Shown here in pieces: positions 7,956-16,295 of a stretch of 64,000 bases of DNA. This DNA comes from Saccharothrix carnea (GTDB lineage: Bacteria; Actinomycetota; Actinomycetes; Mycobacteriales; Pseudonocardiaceae): contig NZ_PYAX01000013.1 of assembly GCF_003014735.1 (NCBI RefSeq), forward strand, positions 1-64,000, in the 5' to 3' direction. Each line of letters begins with the position of its first letter. Position 1 is the first letter of the stretch. A program made the position numbers and the translations under genes. The notes beneath the pieces were generated by a model that saw only the letters and a list, made by a program, of their open reading frames with translations, searched no databases and was not told the origin of the DNA.

Positions 7956-7977
7956 GCCTGTTCGTTGCGCGTCTACG

Positions 7978-8343
7978 TCACGGTTCCCAGACCTGGATGG
8001 CTCTGACCACAAAAGGAGCGTCGGGAACGTACGTGCCCTTGCCGGGGTAGGTGGTGAACTCGGCCTCGGTCGAACACGTTTCCCGCTGGTAGACCGAGGT
8101 GTCCCTGGTCAGGTTGTTCACGAAGGACCGCGCCACGAAGCCGCCCGGCAGGGGGATGCACTCGCGCGGGTTCGCGGACTCCAGGTCCAGGCGGTGGGAG
8201 TCGCCGGTGTACTTGGTGCCCGACCACACGCAGAACTCGCCTCTGTCGCACGAGGGGTCGGGTTGCTGCGCCACCGCCGTGCCGCTCGACGCCAGGGCAC
8301 CGGTGGTGAGGGCCAGCGCGGTCACGAGGCTGCGGGTCGTCAT
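7978..8343 (-). CDS. secreted peptidase-inhibitor-family I36 protein
   Basis: A 121-residue secreted protein. The signal peptide MTTRSLVTALALTTGALASS ends near SGTAVAQ (about residue 27). The mature part has four cysteines (SCDRGEFC, ECIPLPGG, ETCSTEAE), with the FCVWSGTKYTGDSHRL core typical of the peptidase-inhibitor I36/beta-gamma-crystallin-like family of Streptomyces metalloprotease inhibitors. The start is ATG 8343, preceded by GGAGG eight bases upstream; another in-frame start at 8358 is less likely. Inhibition of a secreted protease is family knowledge and is not shown here. Confidence 0.85.
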   Translation of the reverse strand: MTTRSLVTALALTTGALASSGTAVAQQPDPSCDRGEFCVWSGTKYTGDSHRLDLESANPRECIPLPGGFVARSFVNNLTRDTSVYQRETCSTEAEFTTYPGKGTYVPDAPFVVRAIQVWEP

Positions 8344-8409
8344 ACGGGTCACCTCCACCGGTCCAGGGTGCTGTGATCGGCGGTGGTGTGGGGGCGAGGT
8401 GGCCGCCGT

Positions 8410-9258
8410 TCACCTGATCGTGTGGACGGTTGGGGGTTTCGGCAGCGCGAGGTGCCGGGCGAGGCGGAGGGCGTCGTGCGGGGCGGCGGCGTCCGTGTCG
8501 TTGTCGAAGTAGACGTAGACGTCGTGGTCCGCGGCCCAAGTGCGGATCTTGGCCGACCAGTCGTCCAGTTCGTCGTCGGTGTAGCTGCCGACGTACAGGG
8601 ACTGGTTGCCGTGCAGCCGCACGTAGGCGAAGTCCGCCGTGACGTCTTCGAGGTAGGGGAACCGGCCGGCGGAGTGGGAGACGACCAGCGCGATGCCGTG
8701 CGCGCGGAGCAGGTCGTGGAACTCCGGGACCAGGAACGTCGGGTGCCGGACCTCCAACGCGTGCCGCAGGGGGCGATCGGCGTCGGTGGTGGTCCAGGCG
8801 CGGTCCTCGGCGAGCCGGTCGTCGTGCCGCTCGGCGAGTTCGGCGGCGGCGGTCGTGGTGCGGGGGAGCAGGTCGAAGAACGTCGTCAGGCGTGCGGGGT
8901 CGTAGGCCATCGTCGGGGGCAGCTGCCACAGCACCGGCCCGAGCTTCGGCCCGAGTGCGAGCACACCGGAGGCGAAGAAGTTGGCCAACGGGATCTCCAC
9001 GTCGCGCAACTGCTTGAGGTGCGTGATGAACCGGCCGCCCTTGACCGCGAACAGGAAGTCCTCCGGCGTCTGCCGCGCCCACGCCTGGTAGCTGGACGGG
9101 CGTTGCAGGGAGTAGAAGGAGCCGTTCAACTCGACCGAGGTGAGCAACCCGGAAATGTGCTCCAACTCCCGCCGCTGCACCAACCCCACCGGGTAGAACG
9201 CGCCACGCCACGTCGGGTACACCCAGCCCGACGTCCCGATCCGAACCTCACCCGTCAC
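8410..9258 (-). CDS. DUF72-family protein (first of two)
   Basis: A 282-residue TIM-barrel protein of the DUF72 family (YecE-like). It shows RIGTSGWVYPTWRGAFYPVG at the N terminus, VELNGSFYSLQ, FAVKGGRFITHLKQLRD, LGPVLWQLPPTM, AYVRLHGNQ and VYVYFDNDTD near the C terminus. The biochemical function of the family is not established. The start is GTG 9258, just before the conserved barrel opening. A shorter paralogue lies at 10064-10810, so an arylamine N-acetyltransferase gene is sandwiched between two DUF72 genes. An insertion of about 25 residues in the middle (TTTAAAELAERHDDRLAEDR) distinguishes this copy. Confidence 0.9.
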   Translation of the reverse strand: MTGEVRIGTSGWVYPTWRGAFYPVGLVQRRELEHISGLLTSVELNGSFYSLQRPSSYQAWARQTPEDFLFAVKGGRFITHLKQLRDVEIPLANFFASGVLALGPKLGPVLWQLPPTMAYDPARLTTFFDLLPRTTTAAAELAERHDDRLAEDRAWTTTDADRPLRHALEVRHPTFLVPEFHDLLRAHGIALVVSHSAGRFPYLEDVTADFAYVRLHGNQSLYVGSYTDDELDDWSAKIRTWAADHDVYVYFDNDTDAAAPHDALRLARHLALPKPPTVHTIR

Positions 9259-9295
9259 CTGCCCGGGATACCCGGATGATCTCCGGCATACCGGC

Positions 9296-9326
9296 TTGAC
9301 CTCCAGCGCGCTCGATGGTGCAAGTT
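9296..9326 (+). promoter_or_regulatory. possible promoter with imperfect MerR-like dyad, upstream of nat
   Basis: TTGACC at 9296-9301 overlaps an imperfect dyad (ACCTCCAG at 9299-9306 facing CTCGATGGT at 9311-9319) and ends about 10 bases before the nat start. The arrangement recalls long-spacer MerR-controlled promoters, but the symmetry is poor and no MerR gene is adjacent. Confidence 0.25.
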
Positions 9327-9333
9327 GGTGCGC

Positions 9334-10071
9334 ATGGACGACCGGACGCGTGACGCCTACCTGGCCAGGATCGGTGCGACGCGCACCAGCACCCTGGTCG
9401 AGCTGCACGAACTGCACCTCGCCTCGGTGCCCTTCGAGAACCTGAGCATCCACCTCGGCGAGGAGATCGTGCTCGACGAGGACCTGCTGGTGGACAAGAT
9501 CGTCAACCGGGGCCGTGGCGGGTTCTGCTACGAGCTGAACGGGGCGTTCGCGGCGTTGCTGCGGGCGTCGGGGCACGACGTGCGGATGATGTCGGCCAAG
9601 GTGTTCAACGACGGCGCGTACGGGCCGCCGTTCGACCACCTGGCGTTGCGCGTGGGGGACCTGCTGGTCGACGTCGGTTTCGGGCGGTTCAGCTTGCGGC
9701 CGTTGGATCTCGTCAGCCGGGAGGAGCAGCACGATCCGGCAGGTGTGTTCCGGCTGGTCGACACGCCCGAGGGTGACGTGGACGTGCTGTTCGACGGCGA
9801 GCCCCAGTACCGCCTCGAACTGCGGCCGCGTGCGCTGGCGGAGTTCCGCGCCACGTGCTGGTACCAGCAGACGTGGCCGGGATCGCCGTTCCGGCGTGGT
9901 GCGAGGTGCTCGTTGCCCACGCCGACCGGCCGGATCACCATCGCCGAGCACAAGCTGATCACCACGACCGGGGACGAGAAGGTGGTCGAGGAGCTGGACG
10001 ACGCCGCCCTGCTGGACGCCTACGCCAAGCACTTCGGCATCGTGCTGGACCGCGTGCCCCGGCTCAGCTGA
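9334..10071 (+). CDS. nat: arylamine N-acetyltransferase
   Basis: A 245-residue cytoplasmic enzyme that transfers acetyl from acetyl-CoA to arylamines and hydrazines. The Cys-His-Asp triad is intact: Cys65 in RGGFCYELN, His102 in PFDHLAL and Asp113 in LVDVGFG. FENLSIH near residue 34 is also typical. Length is slightly below the usual 260-280. The start is ATG 9334; TTG and GTG codons just upstream add only three residues. It is convergent with the second DUF72 gene, overlapping it by 8 nt. In some actinomycetes such enzymes act in ansamycin ring closure, but no polyketide genes are nearby, so a xenobiotic role is more likely. Confidence 0.93.
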   Translation: MDDRTRDAYLARIGATRTSTLVELHELHLASVPFENLSIHLGEEIVLDEDLLVDKIVNRGRGGFCYELNGAFAALLRASGHDVRMMSAKVFNDGAYGPPFDHLALRVGDLLVDVGFGRFSLRPLDLVSREEQHDPAGVFRLVDTPEGDVDVLFDGEPQYRLELRPRALAEFRATCWYQQTWPGSPFRRGARCSLPTPTGRITIAEHKLITTTGDEKVVEELDDAALLDAYAKHFGIVLDRVPRLS

Positions 10072-10810
10072 GCCGTTCGGCGAGGGCGAGGGCGTCGAAC
10101 GGCGCGGCGCCGCGCATGGTGTTGTCGAAGTAGACGTACACGTCGCGCTCGGCCGACCACCGCCGGAACCGGGAGGCCCAGCGTTCCAGGGCGAGGTCCG
10201 AGTACGCGCTCACGTACAGCTCCTGGTCGCCGTGCAGCCGGGCGTAGACGAAGTCGGCGGTCGGTTCACGCGGTTCGGGGAAGCGCCCGGCGGACTCGGC
10301 GACGACGAGCGCGACGTCGTGCGGTGCCAGCAGTTCCGCCAGTTCGGGCCGGTCCCAGCTCGGGTGCCTGATCTCCAGCGCGTGCCGGACGGGCGGGTCC
10401 GGTAGCAGTTCCAGGAACGCGGCCAGCCGCTCGGGCCGCCACGGCAGCGTCGGTGGCAGCTGCCACAGGATAGGCCCGAGCTTCGACCCGAGGTCGAGGA
10501 CTCCGGAGCCGAAGAACTCCTCCACGTCCTTGCCGACGTCGCGTAATCGCTTGGTGTGGGTGATCTCGCGATGTCCCTTGACAGCGAACACGAAGTCCTC
10601 AGGGGTGCGCTCGAACCACGACTTGTAGTCCGCCGGCTTGCGCAGCCCGTAGAACGAGCCGTTGATCTCGACGGTGTCGAGTCGCCGTGACAGGAACTGC
10701 AATTCCAACCGCTGCTGCAACCCTCGCGGGTAGAAGTCGCCACGCCACTCGGCATAACGCCAGCCGGAGGTACCGATTCGGATTTCACCCACGGTGACGA
10801 TGTTGCCCAT
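10064..10810 (-). CDS. DUF72-family protein (second of two)
   Basis: A 248-residue paralogue of the protein at 8410, with the same landmarks: RIGTSGWRYAEWRGDFYPRG, VEINGSFYGLRKPADYKSWF, FAVKGHREITHTKRLRD, LGPILWQLPPTLPW, RLHGDQELYVSAYS and VYVYFDNT. It lacks the central insertion of the first copy. The start may be ATG 10810 or GTG 10792. Family function is unknown; the TIM-barrel fold suggests an enzyme. It overlaps the end of nat by 8 nt on the opposite strand. Confidence 0.9.
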   Translation of the reverse strand: MGNIVTVGEIRIGTSGWRYAEWRGDFYPRGLQQRLELQFLSRRLDTVEINGSFYGLRKPADYKSWFERTPEDFVFAVKGHREITHTKRLRDVGKDVEEFFGSGVLDLGSKLGPILWQLPPTLPWRPERLAAFLELLPDPPVRHALEIRHPSWDRPELAELLAPHDVALVVAESAGRFPEPREPTADFVYARLHGDQELYVSAYSDLALERWASRFRRWSAERDVYVYFDNTMRGAAPFDALALAERLS

Positions 10811-10836
10811 GTGAGTGACCGCCCAAACGTGGAGAC

Positions 10837-11289
10837 CTAGAAGCCCGCGCCATCCAACGCCCCGCTCACCACGCGATCGACCCTGGCCTGCTGCGGATCA
10901 CGGGCCAACGCCTCCGTGCACGGGCACCCGGCCAGGTCGCTGCCGCACAGGTACACGCCGAGGACCCGCAAACTGCGCGCCGTCTGCCGCAACCGCGCCG
11001 CACCCCGCAACCGGACCTGCCCGTACACCGCCTTGGCCAACTGGTACGGCACACCGGGCCCGAGGTCGACGCACGACTGGCTGTCCAACTCCTCCGCCAC
11101 GTGCGCGATGGGCCGACACCCGTACGTCCGCACCGACCGCACGAGCCTCTGGTCCAGCCGCGCCACCAACCGCCTGGCCACCTCGTCCCGCCACGCCTTG
11201 TCGGCGCGGAGGTAGGCCACCAACTCCTCCACGCGGACGGGATCGGGCCGTGGACGGCGGGCGCGCGCTCTTCGTCTCTGCGAGGTCAT
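10837..11289 (-). CDS. hypothetical Arg-rich protein with Cys pairs
   Basis: A 150-residue basic protein that I do not recognise. It opens with SQRRRARARRPRPDPVRVEE, is helical in the middle (VRRLVARLDQ region), and has Cys residues in RTYGCRPIAHV, SQSCVDLGPG and YLCGSDLAGCPC. The clustering of four cysteines near the end could bind metal. The ATG at 11289 has GGAGG one base upstream, and the TTG at 11298 is an alternative. It lies just downstream of the DUF262-like relic on the same strand; whether they were once one operon is unclear. Confidence 0.6.
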   Translation of the reverse strand: MTSQRRRARARRPRPDPVRVEELVAYLRADKAWRDEVARRLVARLDQRLVRSVRTYGCRPIAHVAEELDSQSCVDLGPGVPYQLAKAVYGQVRLRGAARLRQTARSLRVLGVYLCGSDLAGCPCTEALARDPQQARVDRVVSGALDGAGF

Positions 11290-11349
11290 GCCTCCCAAGA
11301 TCGGGTGTCACAAACCATCGTGAGCACCCCTCACCCGCCTGCGCGGTCA

Positions 11350-12088
11350 GAGCACTCGTGCGCACTAGTACCTCGGATACCGAGAGATACTGCCTGCCGT
11401 CAGTGCGCCATTTCTCCAGGTACTCCTCCTGAGTCTCCGGATCGGACTCGGTTCTCCGGCTTCGCTTCCGCGGACGTCGCCAGTCGCCGATCTCGACGTC
11501 GGGCACGAGGACCTTCGTCCCGTTCGGCACTGATCGGATCGCTCCACTTCCAGCGCGGTCCGCGTCCCGCAGGTCCTCGTCCACGGGGATGAGGTGGGCG
11601 GTCAGCTCCTGGTCGCCCAGCGTCGGGAAGTAGTCCCGGGGCGACCTGTGGCTGATCTTCCGGTTGGCCTTGCCGGAGATGAAGGCGAGGTTGGCCAGGT
11701 CATTGATCTCGCCCTTGCTGTACTTCTCGGGGTGGCTCTTCAGCGTGGCCTGCGGGTGGATGTGGTGGTACTCCAGCGCCTGGCTGCCCTCGGCCGCCGC
11801 CGAGATGCCGATGCTGCCCCACCAGTCCTTGGCGCCCGCTTCCTTGGCGACCAGGAAGCTCAGGAAGAAGTACGGGCTGCCGACGGTCCGGCCCGCGAGG
11901 TCGTCCGGTCCGATCGACACGCCGCCGGTGACGCCCAGGTTGTCCAGCAGTCGGCGCACCGGGTCCTCCGTGCGGGCCGCCGGGATGTCCTGCCCGAGCC
12001 GGGTGTCGGTCGACCCGCTACACCGGTTGCGGATCGTGGCCACCAGGAACCAGAAGAGGATGGCGTCGGCCGTGCAGGCGGCTCCCGA
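11350..12088 (-). pseudogene. 3' relic of a DUF262 (GmrSD-type) gene
   Basis: Sequence from about 12088 down to 11560 reads as the C-terminal part of a DUF262 protein: ADAILFWFLVATIRNRCSGS, VGSPYFFLSFLVAKEAGAKD, then the HNH-like EYHHIHPQATL, NDLANLAFISGKANRKISHR and a LIPVDEDL ending. The N-terminal DUF262 domain with its DGQQR-type motif is absent, and no start exists before the homology. After the last recognisable block the frame runs on without family likeness to about 11350. GmrSD-type proteins are restriction enzymes against modified phage DNA; this is a decayed remnant, not a working system. Confidence 0.75.
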
Positions 12089-12163
12089 CGTGCGTCTCCG
12101 ACGATGAGAACGTCATCGCCGAACGGTATTGCACCGTTATCCGGTTGATCACGCCGTCCACGA

Positions 12164-12667
12164 TCATCGAGGTGCCGGCAACACGGCACGCCCGGCGACG
12201 AAGAGGATGCCCGCGACCGCCGCCGGCGCGGCCAGCAGCAGCAGGTAGGCCCACACCTCACCGGTGAGCCCGACCGGCCTCGCGCCGTTCCGCGCCGTCA
12301 TCACCAGCAGGAACCAGGACACGGGGACGAACAGCGCCGAACCCACCCAGCCGCCCGTCAACGCGCGCCTGGCCTGCCACGCCCGGAAGACGTCGAACTG
12401 CTCGCCCCACGCGGAGGACCGGGCCATCCCGATGCTGATCGAGGACAGGAACGGCCCCATCACGGAGGCGCTTCCCGTGATCCAGACCAAGGCGTTGATC
12501 GGGTGGTAGGCCGTGGGCAGGGCTCGTCCGAAGCCCACGATCGCCGCCGCGAGCACCACGCAGGCCACCAGACCCGCCGCCGCGAGGACGGCGCACCTGC
12601 TGCGGATCTCGCGAACACGGGCGGTAGGTACCCGGACGTACCGCGGCGGCGGTCCTGGCCGCGTCAC
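12164..12667 (-). CDS. four-helix membrane protein ending the ESX-like cassette
   Basis: A 167-residue membrane protein starting at GTG 12667, whose GTGA overlaps the stop of the gene upstream by 4 nt. It opens PPPRYVRVPTARVREIRSRC and has four hydrophobic helices (about 24-46, 55-75, 98-118 and 135-160). Its start and helix layout match the protein at 7369-7893, so they are paralogues. Function is unknown. Tight coupling to the WxG-containing gene suggests it serves the same assembly in the membrane. Confidence 0.75.
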   Translation of the reverse strand: MTRPGPPPRYVRVPTARVREIRSRCAVLAAAGLVACVVLAAAIVGFGRALPTAYHPINALVWITGSASVMGPFLSSISIGMARSSAWGEQFDVFRAWQARRALTGGWVGSALFVPVSWFLLVMTARNGARPVGLTGEVWAYLLLLAAPAAVAGILFVAGRAVLPAPR

Positions 12668-13428
12668 GAGCCGGGTCGCCAGTCCGAGCCGTCTCCGTCG
12701 GTGACGCTCGCGTCCGCCATGTCCGCGGTGTTCGGCATGGCCCACGTCGAGCCGAGGTCGTGGATCTTCTGCCGGAGTGCGGACTGCTCGGTCTCGATCG
12801 TGTTGACGTGCGACTCCAACGCCATGACCGTCGCGGCGATGACACCGATCGTCGCGGCCACCCCACCGACGATGAACGTGATCGCCGCGGGGATGCCCAC
12901 GAGCGTGCACGCGGCGACGACCGCGCCGACGATGGTGATGACCAAGCCCGCCAGCGCGAACCCCATCGCCATCCAGAACATGTCGATCGAGTTCGCCAGG
13001 CTGTTCAGTGACGAGCGCAGCTGTCCGGCGACGTCCTTCACCGAGTTCAGCCCGGCCGCCTGCGGCGGCACCGTCGCCTGGTAAGCGCGGGCGGCGCGTC
13101 CTTCCCACTCGATCGTGGTGCGGAGCTTGTCCAGCCCGATCGTCTCCGCGATGTCGCCGAGCGTGTTGCCGACCTGCGACACCCACTGCTCGCCGACCTG
13201 CTTGAGGCGGTCCGAGTCACCGGGCTGCTCCCACAGCAGCTTGATCCGGTCCCAAAGTTCCTGCATCTTCTCGTTGAGCAGTTGCATGCCGCGGATGACG
13301 GGGTCGACGAGGTACTCCAGCGGCGAGGGGACCCAGCTCAACACGCTGTTGACCTGATCGAAGAACTTCTTGACGTTCTCCTCGATCTCCTGCGACTTCT
13401 TGTTCGCCTCCAGCACGAGCGGGTTCAT
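12664..13428 (-). CDS. WXG100-like protein with C-terminal membrane hairpin
   Basis: A 254-residue protein. The N-terminal 150 residues are helical and carry WEGRAARAYQATVPPQ (about 117-132), the WxGxAAxAY signature seen in ESX/type VII-linked helical-hairpin proteins. Two adjacent transmembrane helices follow (about 163-210, MGFALAGLVITIVGAVVAAC then a second Gly/Ile-rich one). A coiled-coil-like tail (MALESHVNTIETEQSALRQK) and a polar end close the protein. It overlaps genes on both sides by 4 nt. The topology suggests a substrate or pore-like partner of type VII secretion, but no EccC-type ATPase gene is nearby. Function is not established. Confidence 0.75.
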   Translation of the reverse strand: MNPLVLEANKKSQEIEENVKKFFDQVNSVLSWVPSPLEYLVDPVIRGMQLLNEKMQELWDRIKLLWEQPGDSDRLKQVGEQWVSQVGNTLGDIAETIGLDKLRTTIEWEGRAARAYQATVPPQAAGLNSVKDVAGQLRSSLNSLANSIDMFWMAMGFALAGLVITIVGAVVAACTLVGIPAAITFIVGGVAATIGVIAATVMALESHVNTIETEQSALRQKIHDLGSTWAMPNTADMADASVTDGDGSDWRPGS

Positions 13429-13751
13429 CGGCCGCCGCCCTCGGTGTGGATGCTGTTCATGGCGTGCATGTTCGCTTCCTCTTCGGCTTCGTAGGTGTTC
13501 GCCGCCGCGTAAAGGCTCTCGCTGAGGCTGCGGAACGCCTGCGTCGCTTGGGTGAGCATGTCCTCCAAGGCCAGACGAGCGTCGTTGTAGGTGCGGTCCA
13601 AGCCGCGGTCGACCGCCCACAGCGACACGTCGGCGCCGGTCAGGACCAGACCGCCGATCGTGGCGCACGGGCCATCGAGGTTGTCGGCTGCGGTCGCCCA
13701 CGCGGTGGCGTCGGACCGCATTGCTTCGAGGGCTACGCGAACATCGGTCAT
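13425..13751 (-). CDS. small ESX secretion-associated-type protein
   Basis: A 108-residue all-helical soluble protein (MTDVRVALEAMRSDATAWAT, later ARLALEDMLTQATQAFRSLS and YAAANTYEAEEEANMHAM). Size, helix-turn-helix-hairpin character and the YxxxE-like element in NTYEAEEE fit small ESX-associated (EspC/WXG100-like) proteins. It overlaps the next gene by 4 nt (13425-13428) and the preceding one by 4 nt (13748-13751). It is likely a partner or export target in the cassette; assignment is by size, motif and context only. Confidence 0.7.
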   Translation of the reverse strand: MTDVRVALEAMRSDATAWATAADNLDGPCATIGGLVLTGADVSLWAVDRGLDRTYNDARLALEDMLTQATQAFRSLSESLYAAANTYEAEEEANMHAMNSIHTEGGGR

Positions 13752-14428
13752 GGCAGCAACCCCACTCGGCGCAGCAGCGTGTTCGGATCACTCACCAGGG
13801 CGGTGAGCTCGGTGATGGCGGGGCTCTGCGGGCCCTGCGCCAGGTCGGCGGGAACGCTTCGGGCGCGCAGGTTCCGCAGCACTTCCAGGAACTCCTGCTG
13901 CATCTCCGTCACCCGAGCCGAATGCGTCCAGGCGGGATCGACCTCCAGGTTGAGCACGTGTCCCCGGTGGATCGTGCCGCGGACGTGGCCGCCCCGGCTC
14001 TCCAGCGTCAGCGGACGGTCCACGACCTCGGTCATCCGCTGGGTGAACCGGGCCAGGTCGGCGCTGACGGCGTCCATCAACCGCAACGCCTGCTCGGGCG
14101 TGATCCGTTCGAGCGAAGGAGTCGGTGGCGGCTGTGCGCGCTTGGGCTCCGCCGGTCGCTCGACCTGCTTCGCCAGGGCTTGCACGGTGGCCGCGTTCGC
14201 CGCCTGGGTCACCGCCGAGCCGAGGGCGCGCGGGTCGACCGACTGGCGCCACCGCCCGGCGATGGTGACCGACTGGACCTCCGCCAGGTCGTTCACCGCC
14301 ACGGTGACCACACCGTCCGGATCGCGTCCGATCAGGACGTCTTGCTGTGGTTCCGGCTCGGGTGAGGGGCGAGCGCGCTGGTCCTCCTCGCCGCCCTCTT
14401 CGAAGCCGAATCTGAATTCGCCGCCCAC
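13748..14428 (-). CDS. YbaB/EbfC-like protein heading the ESX-like cassette
   Basis: A 226-residue soluble protein. The segment VTVAVNDLAEVQSVTIAGRW followed by VDPRALGSAVTQAANAATVQ resembles YbaB/EbfC nucleoid-associated proteins, which often accompany ESX-type gene sets in actinomycetes. A second, more degenerate unit (about 130-210) contains a similar strand-helix pattern. It starts at GTG 14428 with GGGGGAG just upstream. It is the first of four genes overlapping by 4 nt each, so the whole set is probably one translation-coupled message. Confidence 0.7.
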   Translation of the reverse strand: MGGEFRFGFEEGGEEDQRARPSPEPEPQQDVLIGRDPDGVVTVAVNDLAEVQSVTIAGRWRQSVDPRALGSAVTQAANAATVQALAKQVERPAEPKRAQPPPTPSLERITPEQALRLMDAVSADLARFTQRMTEVVDRPLTLESRGGHVRGTIHRGHVLNLEVDPAWTHSARVTEMQQEFLEVLRNLRARSVPADLAQGPQSPAITELTALVSDPNTLLRRVGLLP

Positions 14429-14575
14429 GTCTCCCCCTGCGGTCGGTAACCACCTGAATTCGAACCGTAGCCGATGGCGGAAGCCGCTCGCAGGCGATTG
14501 ACGTCCTCGGGGCGTCGGCTCAGGCGGACCAGTGGCCTCGGCCGGGGATTCACCCTTCAGCGCGGGCGGTGGAGT

Positions 14576-14835
14576 CGGGAGCAGGTGGCGACGGGCGCGG
14601 TACCGGCCGCCTCTGGCGCGGATCGCTTCGGCGAGGGAGTCGAGGACGCGGGGGGCGCGATCGGATTGTCGGCCTTGCGCTCGCACCTGGCTGGCCGGTC
14701 GGCGGGGGACGAGTGGCCGCGTTCGCGACTGCAGCGGCGGAAGGCGGCGCCCGCGCCTTTCGACTCGGTGGTCCATCGTGTCCGATCGCGCGCGACGCGG
14801 GTGCGCTACCCGCCGGACCGGCACGGCGGAACGCC
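14576..14835 (-). pseudogene. decayed copy of the HNH endonuclease at 16340
   Basis: The DNA aligns along its length with the intact HNH gene at 16340-16747. The longest match is GTGGCCGCGTTCGCG at 14711-14725 followed by GCAGCGGCGG, equal to 16546-16575. Flanking blocks also match, but the zinc/HNH segment is partly deleted and the frame is broken, so pieces of the protein (RRxLPPLQSRTRP versus CRRCNRERGH in the intact frame) appear shifted. It sits immediately downstream of the pRiA4b-like gene, whose other flank carries the intact copy. Confidence 0.7.
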
Positions 14836-14837
14836 CG

Positions 14838-16244
14838 TCACGGTTTGACGGGCACCTTCGCCTGGCGCGCGAGGTAGTCGTTCACCTCGTCGGTGTCGAA
14901 GGCGGCCGGGTCGAAGGCGGCGGCGGAGTCCAGTTCGAGCCACTCCAGCCGTTCGGCGTGCTCAGGGTGCTCGGGGTCGGCCAGCACGTCGCAGAGGTGC
15001 GCGTAGCCCCAGATGCCGCCGCTGTCCTCCGGCGGTGCGGCACGGCGGCCGGTGAGGCAGCGGGGGTAGGCGACACCCGGTTCGGCTTGGACGACGGCCT
15101 CCACCAGGATGTCGTGGTCCCAGGCGTCGCCGAAGTCGTACAGGTAGCCGATGCGGTCCTTGTGGTCGCGCGCCACGTCGGCCAAGGTCACGGTGGCGGC
15201 GTCGCCGTGGCCGAGTTCCAGGTCGGGCATCCCGTACTTGCCCTGCGGCGTGTCGAAGACCCAGAGGTGGTAGTCCTCCCAGGCGAACAAGTCCTGGATG
15301 ACCTGGTGCAGACGCACCAGCGGCGTGGACGACAGCACTTCCACCCGGCGCCAGATCGGCGGCTTGGACCCGCGCAGGGTGACCTTCAGCCGGTGCACGC
15401 TGGTGTCGAGGGCGGTCGGCGCGGCCTCCGGGAGCAGTTCCAGCCGCTGTTCGAGCAGCGCCAGGGTCGTCGTCACGTCCTCCACCTGGTCCGGCTCGAC
15501 CGGGCACGGCTCGCGTTCGAGCGCGTCCGCCACGATCCCGCGCGCCTGTTCGGGCGTGTACTCCCGGAACGGGAAGCCCAGCTCCGCGGCCGCGTGGACG
15601 TACCCGGCCCGGATCTCCTTCGGCTGGTCGCTGACGAAGCAGTCTTTGAGGCCGCCGAGGTCGTGGTCGATCAACAGGACGAGGACGTGCGACTTGCGTC
15701 CGTACGAGAAGGTCAGCGCCAACCCCTCTTGAGCGCCGCGCGGGTCCGCGTAGCCGAAGCAAGCGCCGACGGTCGGCTTGCCCGCCGTCCCCGCCCACTC
15801 CGGGTCGCGCAGCCCGCGCGCGACGAGGCGGTCGGCGGCCTGGGCCGCGATCGGCCGCACCTCCGGCGGCGCGAGCACCGCGAACGTCCTGGCCAGCGCG
15901 AGGGCTTCCGGCCTGCCCGTGGCCTCCGCGTCGGAGATCATGGCGGCCACCACGTCCGGGAAGTCCTGCGGATCGACGCTGCCGCCGATCGCGCCCAGGA
16001 ACTCCGAAGCGTTCAGTTCGGCGTCCAGTGGTCCGCAACCCGGCTCCAGCAGCGGTGAGAAGCCGTCGAGGAACTCCATCACCGACTCGGCCACCGGCTG
16101 GACGAAGCCCGCCGCGGTCAGGCGGTCCACCGCGTCGGGCACGTCCCGGGCGGCGTCGACCAGCCGCAACGCCTCCTCGGGGGCTCCTTGATCAGCCAGC
16201 ATCGCGCGGAGGTCGGTCAGAGTGGGCTGGGCTTCGTTCGACAC
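14838..16244 (-). CDS. plasmid pRiA4b ORF-3-like protein
   Basis: A 468-residue cytoplasmic protein. The C-terminal half (about 292-460) is the pRiA4b ORF-3 family domain: VHRLKVTLRGSKPPIWRRVE, VIQDLFAWEDYHLWVF, and the YLYDFGDAWDHDILVEAV block, then YPRCLTGRRAAPPEDSGG. The family occurs on plasmids and in mobile regions and its role is unknown. The N-terminal half is helical, with no domain I can name (MSNEAQPTLTDLRAMLADQG, later GLALTFSYGRKSHVLVLLID). The start is GTG 16244. It lies between a decayed and an intact copy of an HNH nuclease gene, which suggests insertion or duplication. Confidence 0.85.
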   Translation of the reverse strand: MSNEAQPTLTDLRAMLADQGAPEEALRLVDAARDVPDAVDRLTAAGFVQPVAESVMEFLDGFSPLLEPGCGPLDAELNASEFLGAIGGSVDPQDFPDVVAAMISDAEATGRPEALALARTFAVLAPPEVRPIAAQAADRLVARGLRDPEWAGTAGKPTVGACFGYADPRGAQEGLALTFSYGRKSHVLVLLIDHDLGGLKDCFVSDQPKEIRAGYVHAAAELGFPFREYTPEQARGIVADALEREPCPVEPDQVEDVTTTLALLEQRLELLPEAAPTALDTSVHRLKVTLRGSKPPIWRRVEVLSSTPLVRLHQVIQDLFAWEDYHLWVFDTPQGKYGMPDLELGHGDAATVTLADVARDHKDRIGYLYDFGDAWDHDILVEAVVQAEPGVAYPRCLTGRRAAPPEDSGGIWGYAHLCDVLADPEHPEHAERLEWLELDSAAAFDPAAFDTDEVNDYLARQAKVPVKP

Positions 16245-16295
16245 CCGCTCAATCGTGCCACCCGCGTCAGTGGCGTCGCCCGGGGCTCCCGGACC

